The notes under the pieces are model-generated. The model had not been told where the DNA came from and made no database searches. It saw only the letters and a program-made list of their open reading frames with translations. This document shows, piece by piece, positions 35,838-45,754 of a stretch of 64,000 nt of DNA (within the stretch, counting starts at the first letter, position 1; each line of letters opens with the position of its first letter). The stretch comes from DATGSL01 sp964645585 (lineage in GTDB: Bacteria; Verrucomicrobiota; Verrucomicrobiia; Opitutales; T3Sed10-336). The stretch is from NCBI GenBank assembly GCA_964645585.1, contig CAZYAN010000018.1, positions 4,834 to 68,833 of the forward strand, in the 5' to 3' direction. Both the position numbers and the translations under genes were made by a program.

Positions 35838-36572
35838 TCACTCCGTCGCGTGAACCTCGATTTCGCGCAGAGCCTGCTCGGTATTGATCACCCGCGCGTA
35901 GCGGTCGCGCAAAGTCGAAATTGTCGCCGTGTGCAGCTCGGGCGTCACCGTCGCGCAGCCGTCTTCGATCAGCGTCACAAAAAAGCCGAGATCGCAGGCC
36001 GCGCGCACGGTCGTATCGACACACTCATTCGTGTAAACGCCCGTGACAAACAGGGCATCGATGTCCATGTTCTTGAGGACATAGAACAAGTTCGTGCTCG
36101 AAAAGACACCGCTCGCGGTCTTGTTGATGACCAGTTCATCCCCTCTCGGTCCGACCTCCGGGAGAAACTCCGCATCCTTCGACCCTGGTGGCGCATGAAT
36201 GCCGAGCCGTTTGTGGCCGGCGCTGCGGTCGCGTCCGTCCTGGGTCAGCGATTGGATTCGCGTGTGAATGACCTCCAGTCCGTGCCGCCGAAACGCCTCT
36301 TGCAAGCGAGCGACATTGGGAATCACTTTCTGTTCGAGGGTATCGAAATAATAGTCCTGCGCCTCGGGAGGGACCTGGCTCGATTCCGCTGTCGCGAACA
36401 TCCCGTAACCGCGGGCCGCGTCGAGATATTGCATATCGATCGTCATCAGGGCCGTCGCGCTTTTCTTGAGATTCCGGATGTGACCCGGATGAGCAATAAT
36501 CGAGTCGTGATAGGTTTTCTTGAGCGGATCAATATCGATTGGATCCGGTTGGGTATCGCGTTGGTTTGTCAT
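35838..36572 (-). CDS. Isochorismatase-family cysteine hydrolase
   Basis: This 244-residue protein has the Asp-Lys-Cys triad of the family: Asp46 in MTIDMQY, Lys151 in VINKTASGVFSST and Cys184 in FVTGVYTNECVDTTVRAACD. Family members include nicotinamidase, N-carbamoylsarcosine amidase and ureidoacrylate amidohydrolase. The start lies 9 bases after the stop of the M20-type amidohydrolase gene on the same strand. The pair therefore suggests breakdown of a ureido or carbamoyl compound, but the substrate is not known. ATG 36572 fits the family N-terminal extension seen in N-carbamoylsarcosine-type enzymes. Confidence 0.88.
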   Translation of the reverse strand: MTNQRDTQPDPIDIDPLKKTYHDSIIAHPGHIRNLKKSATALMTIDMQYLDAARGYGMFATAESSQVPPEAQDYYFDTLEQKVIPNVARLQEAFRRHGLEVIHTRIQSLTQDGRDRSAGHKRLGIHAPPGSKDAEFLPEVGPRGDELVINKTASGVFSSTNLFYVLKNMDIDALFVTGVYTNECVDTTVRAACDLGFFVTLIEDGCATVTPELHTATISTLRDRYARVINTEQALREIEVHATE

Positions 36573-36581
36573 TACAATTTC

Positions 36582-37853
36582 TCAGGCCCGCAAATTCCGG
36601 CAGGCGAGTTTCAAAATCGTTTGAAGTGCGACATTCGCGCCGCCTTCGATGTCTTTCCACGCCGTCCATTCCGCCGGGCTGTGGCTGCGCCCTTCCCGGC
36701 TGGGCACAAAAATCATGCCGATCGGTGCGATCTTCCCGATGATTTGCGCGTCGTGCGCGGCGCCGCTCGGCATACGGAGCGCCGGCAAGCGAAGCTCGGC
36801 CGCGGTTTCCTCGATCAAGTCGACCAGCGACGCGGCGCATGGAACCGGTTCGACGCGGCTCAGGATTTGAAAATCAAACATCAGTTTCCGCCGCCGCGCG
36901 ATCGCCGACAGAACCCGGCGAAACCCGCCGTGCAATTCTTCAAGCGGCTCCGACCCGATGTCGCGCACGTCCAGCGAAAAGACCACCTCGGCCGGGATCG
37001 TGTTGGCGACACCGGGCACCAGGTCAACTTTACCGATCGTCGCGCGACTTTCCCCGCTCCCGTGCTCCTCCAAAATTCGAGGGATTTCACCGGCGAATTC
37101 CGCCAATCCCATCAATGGATCGCGACGCATAGCCATCGGCGTGGTTCCGGCGTGATTGGCAATTCCGCTCAGCCGCACGGACCATTTAAACAGTCCGGTA
37201 ATTTCCTCGACGAGTCCGATCGGGATCCCGGCCTCGTCGAGAATCGGCCCTTGCTCGATGTGGACTTCAAGATAAGCGCCAACCGTCCGCGGATCACGGC
37301 GCGCGGCCAGCGCGCCGAACGGATCAAATCCGTGCTTGCGCATCGCGTCCGTCAGACGAACGCCGGAAAGATCGCGCGCGGTTTGCAGCATTTCCGGATT
37401 CAACTTCCCGGCCACCGCTTGAGAGCCCAGAAGGCCGCCAAATCGCCCTTCCTCGTCGCTGAACGCGACCACCTCAACCGGCACCTTCGTCTTGATCCCC
37501 TCTTCCTGGATCCGGCGCAGGCATTCGAGGCCGATCAGGACCCCGAGCGCACCGTCGAGTTTTCCGCCATTCGGCACGCTGTCCAAGTGCGATCCGATCA
37601 CGACAGCGGGAGCGTCCGGGTCATGCCCGTTACGACGCCCCCAGACATTCGCGGCCCCATCGATCGACGCTTCGAGCCCCGCCTCCTCGATGCGCGCGCG
37701 CAGCCAGGCGCGGGCCTCCATGTCGGCTTCGGTGAACGCCATCCGGTAAAGCCCGCCCGATGAATCCTGCCCGATCTCTCCGAGTTCGAGGAGTTCACGC
37801 TGGAGGCGGTCGAAATTGACCCGGATGGTTTGCCGTGTAATTGCCATATCCAT
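36582..37853 (-). CDS. M20-family Zn-dependent amidase/hydrolase (allantoate/N-carbamoyl amino acid type)
   Basis: The protein has 423 residues. Zinc ligands fall in GSHLDSVPNGGKLDGALG and AFSDEEGRFGG, with substrate/dimer contacts in EVHIEQGPIL and SGIANHAGTTPMAMRRDPL. The layout matches AllC, beta-ureidopropionase and N-carbamoyl-L-amino acid hydrolases, which split a carbamoyl or ureido group and release NH3 and CO2. ATG 37853 (or 37847) is chosen; a longer frame to 37958 has no similarity to the family and lacks a ribosome binding site. Paired with the isochorismatase-family gene 9 bases downstream, it suggests a hydantoin/ureide degradation module, which is inferred. Confidence 0.9.
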   Translation of the reverse strand: MDMAITRQTIRVNFDRLQRELLELGEIGQDSSGGLYRMAFTEADMEARAWLRARIEEAGLEASIDGAANVWGRRNGHDPDAPAVVIGSHLDSVPNGGKLDGALGVLIGLECLRRIQEEGIKTKVPVEVVAFSDEEGRFGGLLGSQAVAGKLNPEMLQTARDLSGVRLTDAMRKHGFDPFGALAARRDPRTVGAYLEVHIEQGPILDEAGIPIGLVEEITGLFKWSVRLSGIANHAGTTPMAMRRDPLMGLAEFAGEIPRILEEHGSGESRATIGKVDLVPGVANTIPAEVVFSLDVRDIGSEPLEELHGGFRRVLSAIARRRKLMFDFQILSRVEPVPCAASLVDLIEETAAELRLPALRMPSGAAHDAQIIGKIAPIGMIFVPSREGRSHSPAEWTAWKDIEGGANVALQTILKLACRNLRA

Positions 37854-38104
37854 CGAAAAAGCTTTATCGGTCGCCGACCGGCCCCGGGGCTCGGCTGTTG
37901 TTTCTCTATTTTCCAGAAATCGATGGTCGCGGCAACCGATTAACCGCCGGAAGGGCAAATCGTCGAGTTTCCGTTGCGTAAGCCTCGCGCTCGCGGTCCC
38001 GAGGGGATTGGCGACCGTTCGTTCCCGCTTGGAACTTCCCGCGTGACAAACGGTGACGCATTGACGCTTCCATGGATTCCGTCAAAGTTGTCCCTTTTCA
38101 AAAC

Positions 38105-40663
<2,559 letters not shown>

Positions 40664-40678
40664 TCGGAATTTGCGACC

Positions 40679-41206
40679 ATGAGTTATTCTGACGAACCGA
40701 ATCTCGTTCCCGAGAAGAAGCGCTCCAAGAAGCCGTATTTTCTGGCCGCCGGTTTGCTTGTGTTTATCGCGCTGCTCCTGTCGGTCGCCTTTTTCCCGCA
40801 GATCACCGAACTGCGCGCCCGCCTTGCCGAGGTCGGACCTCATGGCGGGACGGTTCACAGGATTTCTCTCGACGGCCAGAAGTTCACCATGGAAATCGTG
40901 CGAACGGCCGAGTACGATTATCACACCGGAATTTTCCTCAAACCGGTTGGCGACGCCTCCTGGGATCCCGCCGCGCACACGGTGCAGTTAAAAATTGGTG
41001 ACGATTCGGAAGCGGAAGACTTGGCGTGGAATGAAGTCGAAGACTATTTCGGTCTCTCCCAGCATCGTATTTATCCGGCGATCAATATAGAAATGGATAT
41101 CCGCGTGCTGCGGGACGACCAAGTACTCTGGAGCGGAACCAAGTGGTCCTACCGCCTCACGCCCGCCAGCAACGGCTCAGGCGAACACGGTGGCCACGCC
41201 CATTAA
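40679..41206 (+). CDS. Single-pass membrane protein with C-terminal domain of unknown function
   Basis: This 175-residue protein has a basic N-terminus (EKKRSKKPYFLA), then one helix (AAGLLVFIALLLSVAFF) and an approximately 130-residue extracytoplasmic beta-rich domain (VGPHGGTVHRISLDGQKFTM, then DYHTGIFLKPVGD). The tail GSGEHGGHAH is His-rich, which could bind a metal, as in some copper or heavy-metal proteins, but no family is recognised. It is 15 bases after leuS and may be in the same transcript. Confidence 0.75.
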   Translation: MSYSDEPNLVPEKKRSKKPYFLAAGLLVFIALLLSVAFFPQITELRARLAEVGPHGGTVHRISLDGQKFTMEIVRTAEYDYHTGIFLKPVGDASWDPAAHTVQLKIGDDSEAEDLAWNEVEDYFGLSQHRIYPAINIEMDIRVLRDDQVLWSGTKWSYRLTPASNGSGEHGGHAH

Positions 41207-41236
41207 GCCCAGTCCAAAATTTACAATCTAAAATCG

Positions 41237-42481
41237 GTGAACCCGGTCCTCGTTGTCTTCCTCGTCCTTCTCCTCGTTAAAACCGCTGTGGAACTCGGCC
41301 TCGACGTATTAAACCGGCGCGAGGTCCTTCGCCACGCCTCAAAGGTTCCGGAAGGGCTCGAGGGAGTCATGGACGAACCGACGTACAAGAAAGCGGTCGC
41401 CTATACCTTGGCGAAAAACCGGTTCGGCATGATTGAGCAGGTCTGGGGAGTCGCGATCCTCGCGCTGGTGATTCTGTCAGGCTTCCTCCCGTGGCTCTAC
41501 GATCGCTTCGGTGATTGGATCGGCCACGCGCTCTGGGCCGATGTCCTTTATGTCGTCGCGGCGCTGATGCTTCTCTCGCTTCCCGGACTGCCATTTGACT
41601 GGTGGGGACAGTTTCGCCTGGAAGAGCGCTTCGGCTTCAACAAAAGCACCGTGAAACTGTGGATCACCGACAAAATCAAAGGCATGATCGTCGGTCTTTT
41701 GATCGGTTTTCCTTTGCTCTGGGTTCTCCTTGCGCTGGTCGACTGGTTCGGCTCGTCGTGGTGGATCTGGGGATTTGTTTTCTTTTTCGCCTTTCAGCTC
41801 GTGATGCTGGTGCTTTACCCGATGCTGATCATGCCGCTGTTCAACAAGTTCACCCCGCTGCCGGAAGGAGAATTGCGCGAACGGTTGATGGCACTGGCTG
41901 ATCGCACCGGCTTCAAGGCTTCGACCATTCAGGTGATGGACGGCAGCCGCCGGTCGGGTCACTCGAACGCGTTCTTCACCGGATTCGGCCGCTTCCGGCG
42001 TATTGTGCTGTTCGATACGCTGATCGAGCAACTCGGGCAACAGGAGCTCGAAGCCGTGCTGGCCCATGAGATCGGTCATTACAAAAAAGGCCATGTGCCG
42101 AAAATGCTGGCGATGTCGGCGATCCTGATGCTCGCCGCCTTTTGGGCGATCGCCTGGCTGGCCGAAAGTCCCTGGTTCTACTCCGGCTTCTTGTTTGAAA
42201 CCCAGCCGGAGACGCTCGCGCCGGCTTTCCTCCTCTTCGGACTTCTGAGCGGGCTTGTGACGTTCTGGCTGACTCCCCTTTTCAACCGATTGTCGCGAAA
42301 ACATGAATACGAAGCCGACGCCTTTGCCCGCGACGCCATGGACGCGCCGGAGCCGATGGTGCAAGCACTGCGAAAACTCTCGGAAAAAAACCTGAGCAAC
42401 CTGACACCGCACCCGCTCTACAGCGGATTCCACTACTCCCACCCCACCATGCTCGAACGCCAAACGGCGTTGATGGGTTAG
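41237..42481 (+). CDS. M48-family CAAX prenyl protease-like metallopeptidase
   Basis: This 414-residue multi-pass membrane protein has the zinc motif HEIGHYKKGH (near residue 278-287) and the family blocks GQFRLEERFGFNKSTVKLWI, MVLYPMLIMPLFNKFTPLPE and RRSGHSNAFFTGFGRFRRIV. The C-terminal blocks RKHEYEADAFARDA and PLYSGFHYSHPTMLERQTAL complete a Ste24-like layout. Such proteases degrade membrane proteins; prenylation is not implied in bacteria. The GTG at 41237 is used. It is preceded by an AATTTACAATCTAAAATC stretch typical of intergenic repeats. The stop codon abuts the GTTATTG-type repeat. Confidence 0.92.
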   Translation: MNPVLVVFLVLLLVKTAVELGLDVLNRREVLRHASKVPEGLEGVMDEPTYKKAVAYTLAKNRFGMIEQVWGVAILALVILSGFLPWLYDRFGDWIGHALWADVLYVVAALMLLSLPGLPFDWWGQFRLEERFGFNKSTVKLWITDKIKGMIVGLLIGFPLLWVLLALVDWFGSSWWIWGFVFFFAFQLVMLVLYPMLIMPLFNKFTPLPEGELRERLMALADRTGFKASTIQVMDGSRRSGHSNAFFTGFGRFRRIVLFDTLIEQLGQQELEAVLAHEIGHYKKGHVPKMLAMSAILMLAAFWAIAWLAESPWFYSGFLFETQPETLAPAFLLFGLLSGLVTFWLTPLFNRLSRKHEYEADAFARDAMDAPEPMVQALRKLSEKNLSNLTPHPLYSGFHYSHPTMLERQTALMG

Positions 42482-42583
42482 TTATTGGTTATCAGTTATT
42501 TGTTATTGGTTATTTGTTATCGGTTATTGGGTTATTAAGTTATTAGTTTCCGCATCATCCTAATAACAAATAACCATTAACTA
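42482..42583. repeat. GTTATTG low-complexity repeat forming a large imperfect inverted repeat between convergent genes
   Basis: The left arm is built of units such as GTTATTGGTTATT and GTTATTTGTTATTGG. After a short centre (about 42548-42561) the right arm CTAATAACAAATAACCATTA continues TTAACC in the opposite sense. The stop codon of the M48 gene (42479-42481) and that of the Gfo/Idh/MocA gene (42584-42586) both lie at its borders, so it may act as a bidirectional terminator. A related copy occurs near 52.95 kb. Confidence 0.7.
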
Positions 42584-43774
42584 TTAACCAAGAACCAACT
42601 CCACCCTCTTGCCTGTTTCGGCGGCTTCGTAGATGGCGTAGAGGATTTTAACGTCGCGGAGGCCCATCTCCCCGGGAACACGGTTTTCGAACCCGTTCAG
42701 AAGATGGTGCGCGAAGGCGTCCATTTGCAAGAGCTGCTGATTGACCGGCTCAAATGTGAACGGTTGCAGCGAGGTTCGGCCCTGCAGCCCGCGATAGCTG
42801 TAGGCGGGATCGACATTGAAGGAACCTTGATCCGCGGTGACCCGGTGGAAATTGCCGCGCCCTTTGTAGCTGCTGTCACCTTTGGCCACGAGTCCGCCGG
42901 GAAACTCGAGTTCCCATTCGATCGATTTCTCAACTTCAGCGAAAAGCGGACCCTCTCCTTCGGTTTTGCGCGCGGTGACGGCGATCGGCAATTCGGAAAC
43001 CGTGTAAAGCGACGCTTGGATTACGTAGAGACCGATGTCCATCAGCGGCCCGCCGCCAGCAAGTTTCCCGTCGAGGCGCCAGACATCCGGATTGTTGCCG
43101 ATGTCGAATGAGAATCGGCCGCTTATCTCCTCGACCGGCCCGAGCACTTTCTTGCGCCCCAGATGCATGATCTCCTCGTGATAAGGATCGAAGTGCAGCC
43201 GATACCCGACCGACAGTTTGCGGTCATGCTCCCTGCACGCGCGCACCATCGCCTCGGCGTCGGCGACCGAAGTCGCCATCGGCTTTTCGCAAATCACATG
43301 TTTTCCGGCCTTTGCCGCGCGAATCGTGAAGTCCGCGTGCATGCTGTTCGGCAGAACAACGTAGACGATGTCGATATCCGGGTTCTCCGCGATCGAGTCG
43401 AACGTCTCGTAGTTATAGACATTCGCCTCCGGAATCCCGTAACGTTCGCGCCAGACATCGATCTTGGCGGGGGTGCCGGTGACGATCCCGGCGAGTTTGC
43501 AAAGCTTCGTTCCCTGGAGTGCCGGCGCGAGCTGGTTTGTCGCGTAATTGCCGAGACCGACAAGCGCGACGCCAAGTTTCTTGTCCTCCGGCAGCTCCGT
43601 CAGTTCCGCCCAGAGTTCGAAGAACTTCGGCCCCGATTCCGGCGGCCGCTTCGGTGTCAGTGCCAGAGCATCCGAGGCTCCGTATGGGAAAAGCGCCGCG
43701 GCGCTGACGCCATAGGAAAAGGTACGCAAAAAGTCGCGCCGAGAATAGCGGTCAGCGCCAAATCGATTGGTCAT
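42584..43774 (-). CDS. Gfo/Idh/MocA-family oxidoreductase, Tat-exported
   Basis: From ATG 43774 (GGGAG 6 bases upstream) the protein has 396 residues. The N-terminus SRRDFLRTFSYGVSAAALFP is a twin-arginine signal. A Rossmann fold follows (VALVGLGNYATNQLAPALQG), with EKPMATSVADAEAM (the catalytic Lys-Pro) and a C-terminal domain starting near GPVEEISGRF. It resembles glucose-fructose oxidoreductase (Tat-exported, periplasmic, tightly bound NADP) and related sugar dehydrogenases; the substrate is unknown. Neighbours are not sugar-specific apart from fba. Its stop lies inside a GTTATTG repeat. Confidence 0.9.
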   Translation of the reverse strand: MTNRFGADRYSRRDFLRTFSYGVSAAALFPYGASDALALTPKRPPESGPKFFELWAELTELPEDKKLGVALVGLGNYATNQLAPALQGTKLCKLAGIVTGTPAKIDVWRERYGIPEANVYNYETFDSIAENPDIDIVYVVLPNSMHADFTIRAAKAGKHVICEKPMATSVADAEAMVRACREHDRKLSVGYRLHFDPYHEEIMHLGRKKVLGPVEEISGRFSFDIGNNPDVWRLDGKLAGGGPLMDIGLYVIQASLYTVSELPIAVTARKTEGEGPLFAEVEKSIEWELEFPGGLVAKGDSSYKGRGNFHRVTADQGSFNVDPAYSYRGLQGRTSLQPFTFEPVNQQLLQMDAFAHHLLNGFENRVPGEMGLRDVKILYAIYEAAETGKRVELVLG

Positions 43775-43780
43775 AGATGT

Positions 43781-43785
43781 CTCCC
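43781..43785 (-). promoter_or_regulatory. Shine-Dalgarno GGGAG deciding the Gfo/Idh/MocA start
   Basis: GGGAG on the minus strand ends 6 bases before ATG 43774. It supports this start over an ATG at 43840 that would precede the twin-arginine signal by 22 residues. Confidence 0.65.
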
Positions 43786-43858
43786 TTTTGAGGTTGCCTC
43801 TGTCATCAGCCGCTGCAGAGGCCTCCCGTATAGCAGACAAAGGGAGACGAGGAAAAGC

Positions 43859-44293
43859 TTAACTTTTGCTAACGAGCTCGAGGTCGAAAACAAGATCTTT
43901 GCCGGCAAGCGGGTGATTGGCATCGAGCCGAATACTCGATTCGCTGACTTCGGTGATCTTCACCGGAACTTGGCGGCCGTCCGTGGTCGTCATCTGCAAC
44001 TGCATCCCGACTTCCGGACTGATTTCATCCGGCAATTGCTCGCGCTCGACCTCAAGGAGCATGTCTTCCCGCCTCTGGCCGTAGGCTTCCGCGGCCGGAA
44101 TCCGTTGGGTTTTTTTCTCGCCCGGCATCATTCCGATGACCGCGTTTTCAAATCCGGGAATAACTTGCTGTTTCCCGAGCTGGAATTCGAGCGGCTCACG
44201 GTCCTTTGAGCTGTCGAATACTGTTCCGTCCTCAAAAGTCCCCGTATAGTGAACCCGGACCCTGTCGCCCTGCTGCGCTGCGCCTTCGTTCAT
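43859..44293 (-). CDS. SlyD-like FKBP-type peptidyl-prolyl isomerase
   Basis: This 144-residue protein begins GDRVRVHYTGTFEDGTVFDS, carries QVIPGFENAVIGMMPGEKK, and has an insert-in-flap segment (ILRPDEISPEVGMQLQM-like DEISPEVGMQLQMTTTDGRQ) followed by ANHPLAGKDLVFDLELV. That is the SlyD type rather than the eukaryote-like FKBP. It lacks the His-rich tail of E. coli SlyD. It catalyses prolyl isomerisation and acts as a chaperone in the cytoplasm. It is transcribed with the Gfo/Idh/MocA gene (84-base gap). Confidence 0.95.
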   Translation of the reverse strand: MNEGAAQQGDRVRVHYTGTFEDGTVFDSSKDREPLEFQLGKQQVIPGFENAVIGMMPGEKKTQRIPAAEAYGQRREDMLLEVEREQLPDEISPEVGMQLQMTTTDGRQVPVKITEVSESSIRLDANHPLAGKDLVFDLELVSKS

Positions 44294-44410
44294 CGTCTAT
44301 GTTCCTCCGCCGGTGTGTCGGTTATTGATTGGGAGCCGTGTGGCTGTGAATGCTCCGCTTTCGTGAAAAATCAAGTGTAGCGATCCTGATCCGGCATTGC
44401 AAACGTTCGC

Positions 44411-44457
44411 GAAAAAACATAAATGCCCCCGGAACTCATCATTCCCCGGGGGCATTT
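44411..44457 (-). terminator. Rho-independent terminator downstream of fba
   Basis: AAATGCCCCCGG (44421-44432) pairs with CCGGGGGCATTT (44446-44457), 12 bp with a 13-base loop. On the minus strand it is followed by ATGTTTTTTCG. It lies 42 bases after the fba stop and would separate fba from the FKBP gene. Confidence 0.85.
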
Positions 44458-44499
44458 CCGAAATTGCCGCAAAAGCGCGTTTGAGCCGGCGGGGCCGGA

Positions 44500-45531
44500 T
44501 CAGACGGTTCCGAAAAGAGTCTTGCCCGTCGAAAGAAGATCCTCGCAAGCCTGCCCGAGTCGCGCGGCCATGCCTTCCTCCCCTTTTTTCAAGTAACTCC
44601 GAGGATCGTAGACCTTTTTGACACCGACCTCGCCATCGATCTTGAGGACTCCGTCGTAGTTCTTCATTACGTGATCGACCACCGGGCGGGTAAACGCGTA
44701 TTGCGTGTCGGTGTCGATATTCATTTTCACGACCCCGTAAGCGAGTGTTTCGCGGATCTCGCTCAGGTCGGAGCCGGAGCCGCCATGGAAAACGAGGTCG
44801 AACTCCGCCCCGGCGCCGTGTTTGGCCATCACGGCTTCCTGACCTTGTTTAAGGATTTCAGGCCGTAATTGTACCGCGCCCGGTTTGTACGATCCATGCA
44901 CATTTCCGAAGGTTGCCGCGAACAAGTATCGGCCGAGACCGTCGAGCGCTTCGTAGACGGCGAGCATGTCTTCCGGAGTGGTGTACAGTTTTTCCGCCGG
45001 AAGGCCGCTGTGGTCGATTCCATCTTCTTCTCCGCCGACGACCCCCGCCTCGACTTCGAGAACGATTTCATTCTCAGCGCAAAGCTTCAGGAGATCCCGC
45101 GAGATCTTCATGTTCTCTTCGAGGGGCAGTTCCGATCCATCGAACATGTGCGACTGGAACAAATTGCTGAGGCCTGCGGCCCGGCGACGCGCGGTCTCTT
45201 CGATCAGCGGCTTTAAAAACGTATCGACTTTTTTCGGCTGACAATGGTCCGTGTGGAGGGCGATCAGCACGTTATAGTTGTCCGCCAGCCGATGCGCGGC
45301 CTCGGCCAGAATAATCGCGCCGAGCGCGGCATTCTTGACGCTCAGGCCGGTGGCAAATTCGCCGCCGCCGGTTGAGACCTGGATGATGCCGTCTGATTTC
45401 TGGTCGGCAAATGCCTTGAGAGCGGCATTCAAGGTCGTCAACGACGAGACATTTACGGCCGGATACGCATAGCTGCCCTCTTGGGCCGCCTGAAGCATCG
45501 CCGCGTATTGTTTGGGTGTCGCGATTGGCAT
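44500..45531 (-). CDS. fba: Class II fructose-bisphosphate aldolase
   Basis: This 343-residue protein begins MPIATPKQYAAMLQAAQEGS and carries AFADQKSDGIIQVSTGGGEF. It has the zinc-ligand motifs HTDHCQPKK and EVEAGVVGGEEDG, FGNVHGSYKPGAVQL and FHGGSGSDLSEIRE. The ensemble is the class II A aldolase of the FbaA/Mycobacterium type. It cleaves fructose 1,6-bisphosphate to glyceraldehyde 3-phosphate and dihydroxyacetone phosphate. Upstream on the minus strand are a perfect TTGACA (45616-45611) and a small palindrome CCGCTGAACAGCGG (45563-45576), but no clear -10 box. A terminator follows the gene. Confidence 0.97.
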   Translation of the reverse strand: MPIATPKQYAAMLQAAQEGSYAYPAVNVSSLTTLNAALKAFADQKSDGIIQVSTGGGEFATGLSVKNAALGAIILAEAAHRLADNYNVLIALHTDHCQPKKVDTFLKPLIEETARRRAAGLSNLFQSHMFDGSELPLEENMKISRDLLKLCAENEIVLEVEAGVVGGEEDGIDHSGLPAEKLYTTPEDMLAVYEALDGLGRYLFAATFGNVHGSYKPGAVQLRPEILKQGQEAVMAKHGAGAEFDLVFHGGSGSDLSEIRETLAYGVVKMNIDTDTQYAFTRPVVDHVMKNYDGVLKIDGEVGVKKVYDPRSYLKKGEEGMAARLGQACEDLLSTGKTLFGTV

Positions 45532-45754
45532 ATCGATTGTTCCTGTTGAGGTGAAACCCTCTCCGCTGAACAGCGGGAAAAGGGCCGTACTTCGAGAAAA
45601 ACCGCTTGGTTGTCAAACGGTTTTTATTTTTGCGTCCGCGCCGTCGCCCGTTCCGGCATCAGTGAATTCCAAGCGCGCGACCGGGGTTTGCCGGATGGTC
45701 GGCGCACGGCAAACGTGATAGCGTCGTGGAGAATCAGGACTGCCCCGATTCTTC

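Noticed and set aside
35850..37763. A 637-codon open frame on the plus strand across the isochorismatase and M20 hydrolase genes
   Set aside because: It lies entirely opposite two genes with clear catalytic motifs, and its product is Arg/His/Asp-rich with no recognisable domain. It is an antisense shadow of GC-rich codons.
41477..42463. A 328-codon minus-strand frame opposite the M48 protease
   Set aside because: Shadow of membrane-protein codons; no signal or motif.
42482..42583. Insertion sequence remnant
   Set aside because: No transposase, no target duplication; the stretch is simple-sequence GTTATTG units.
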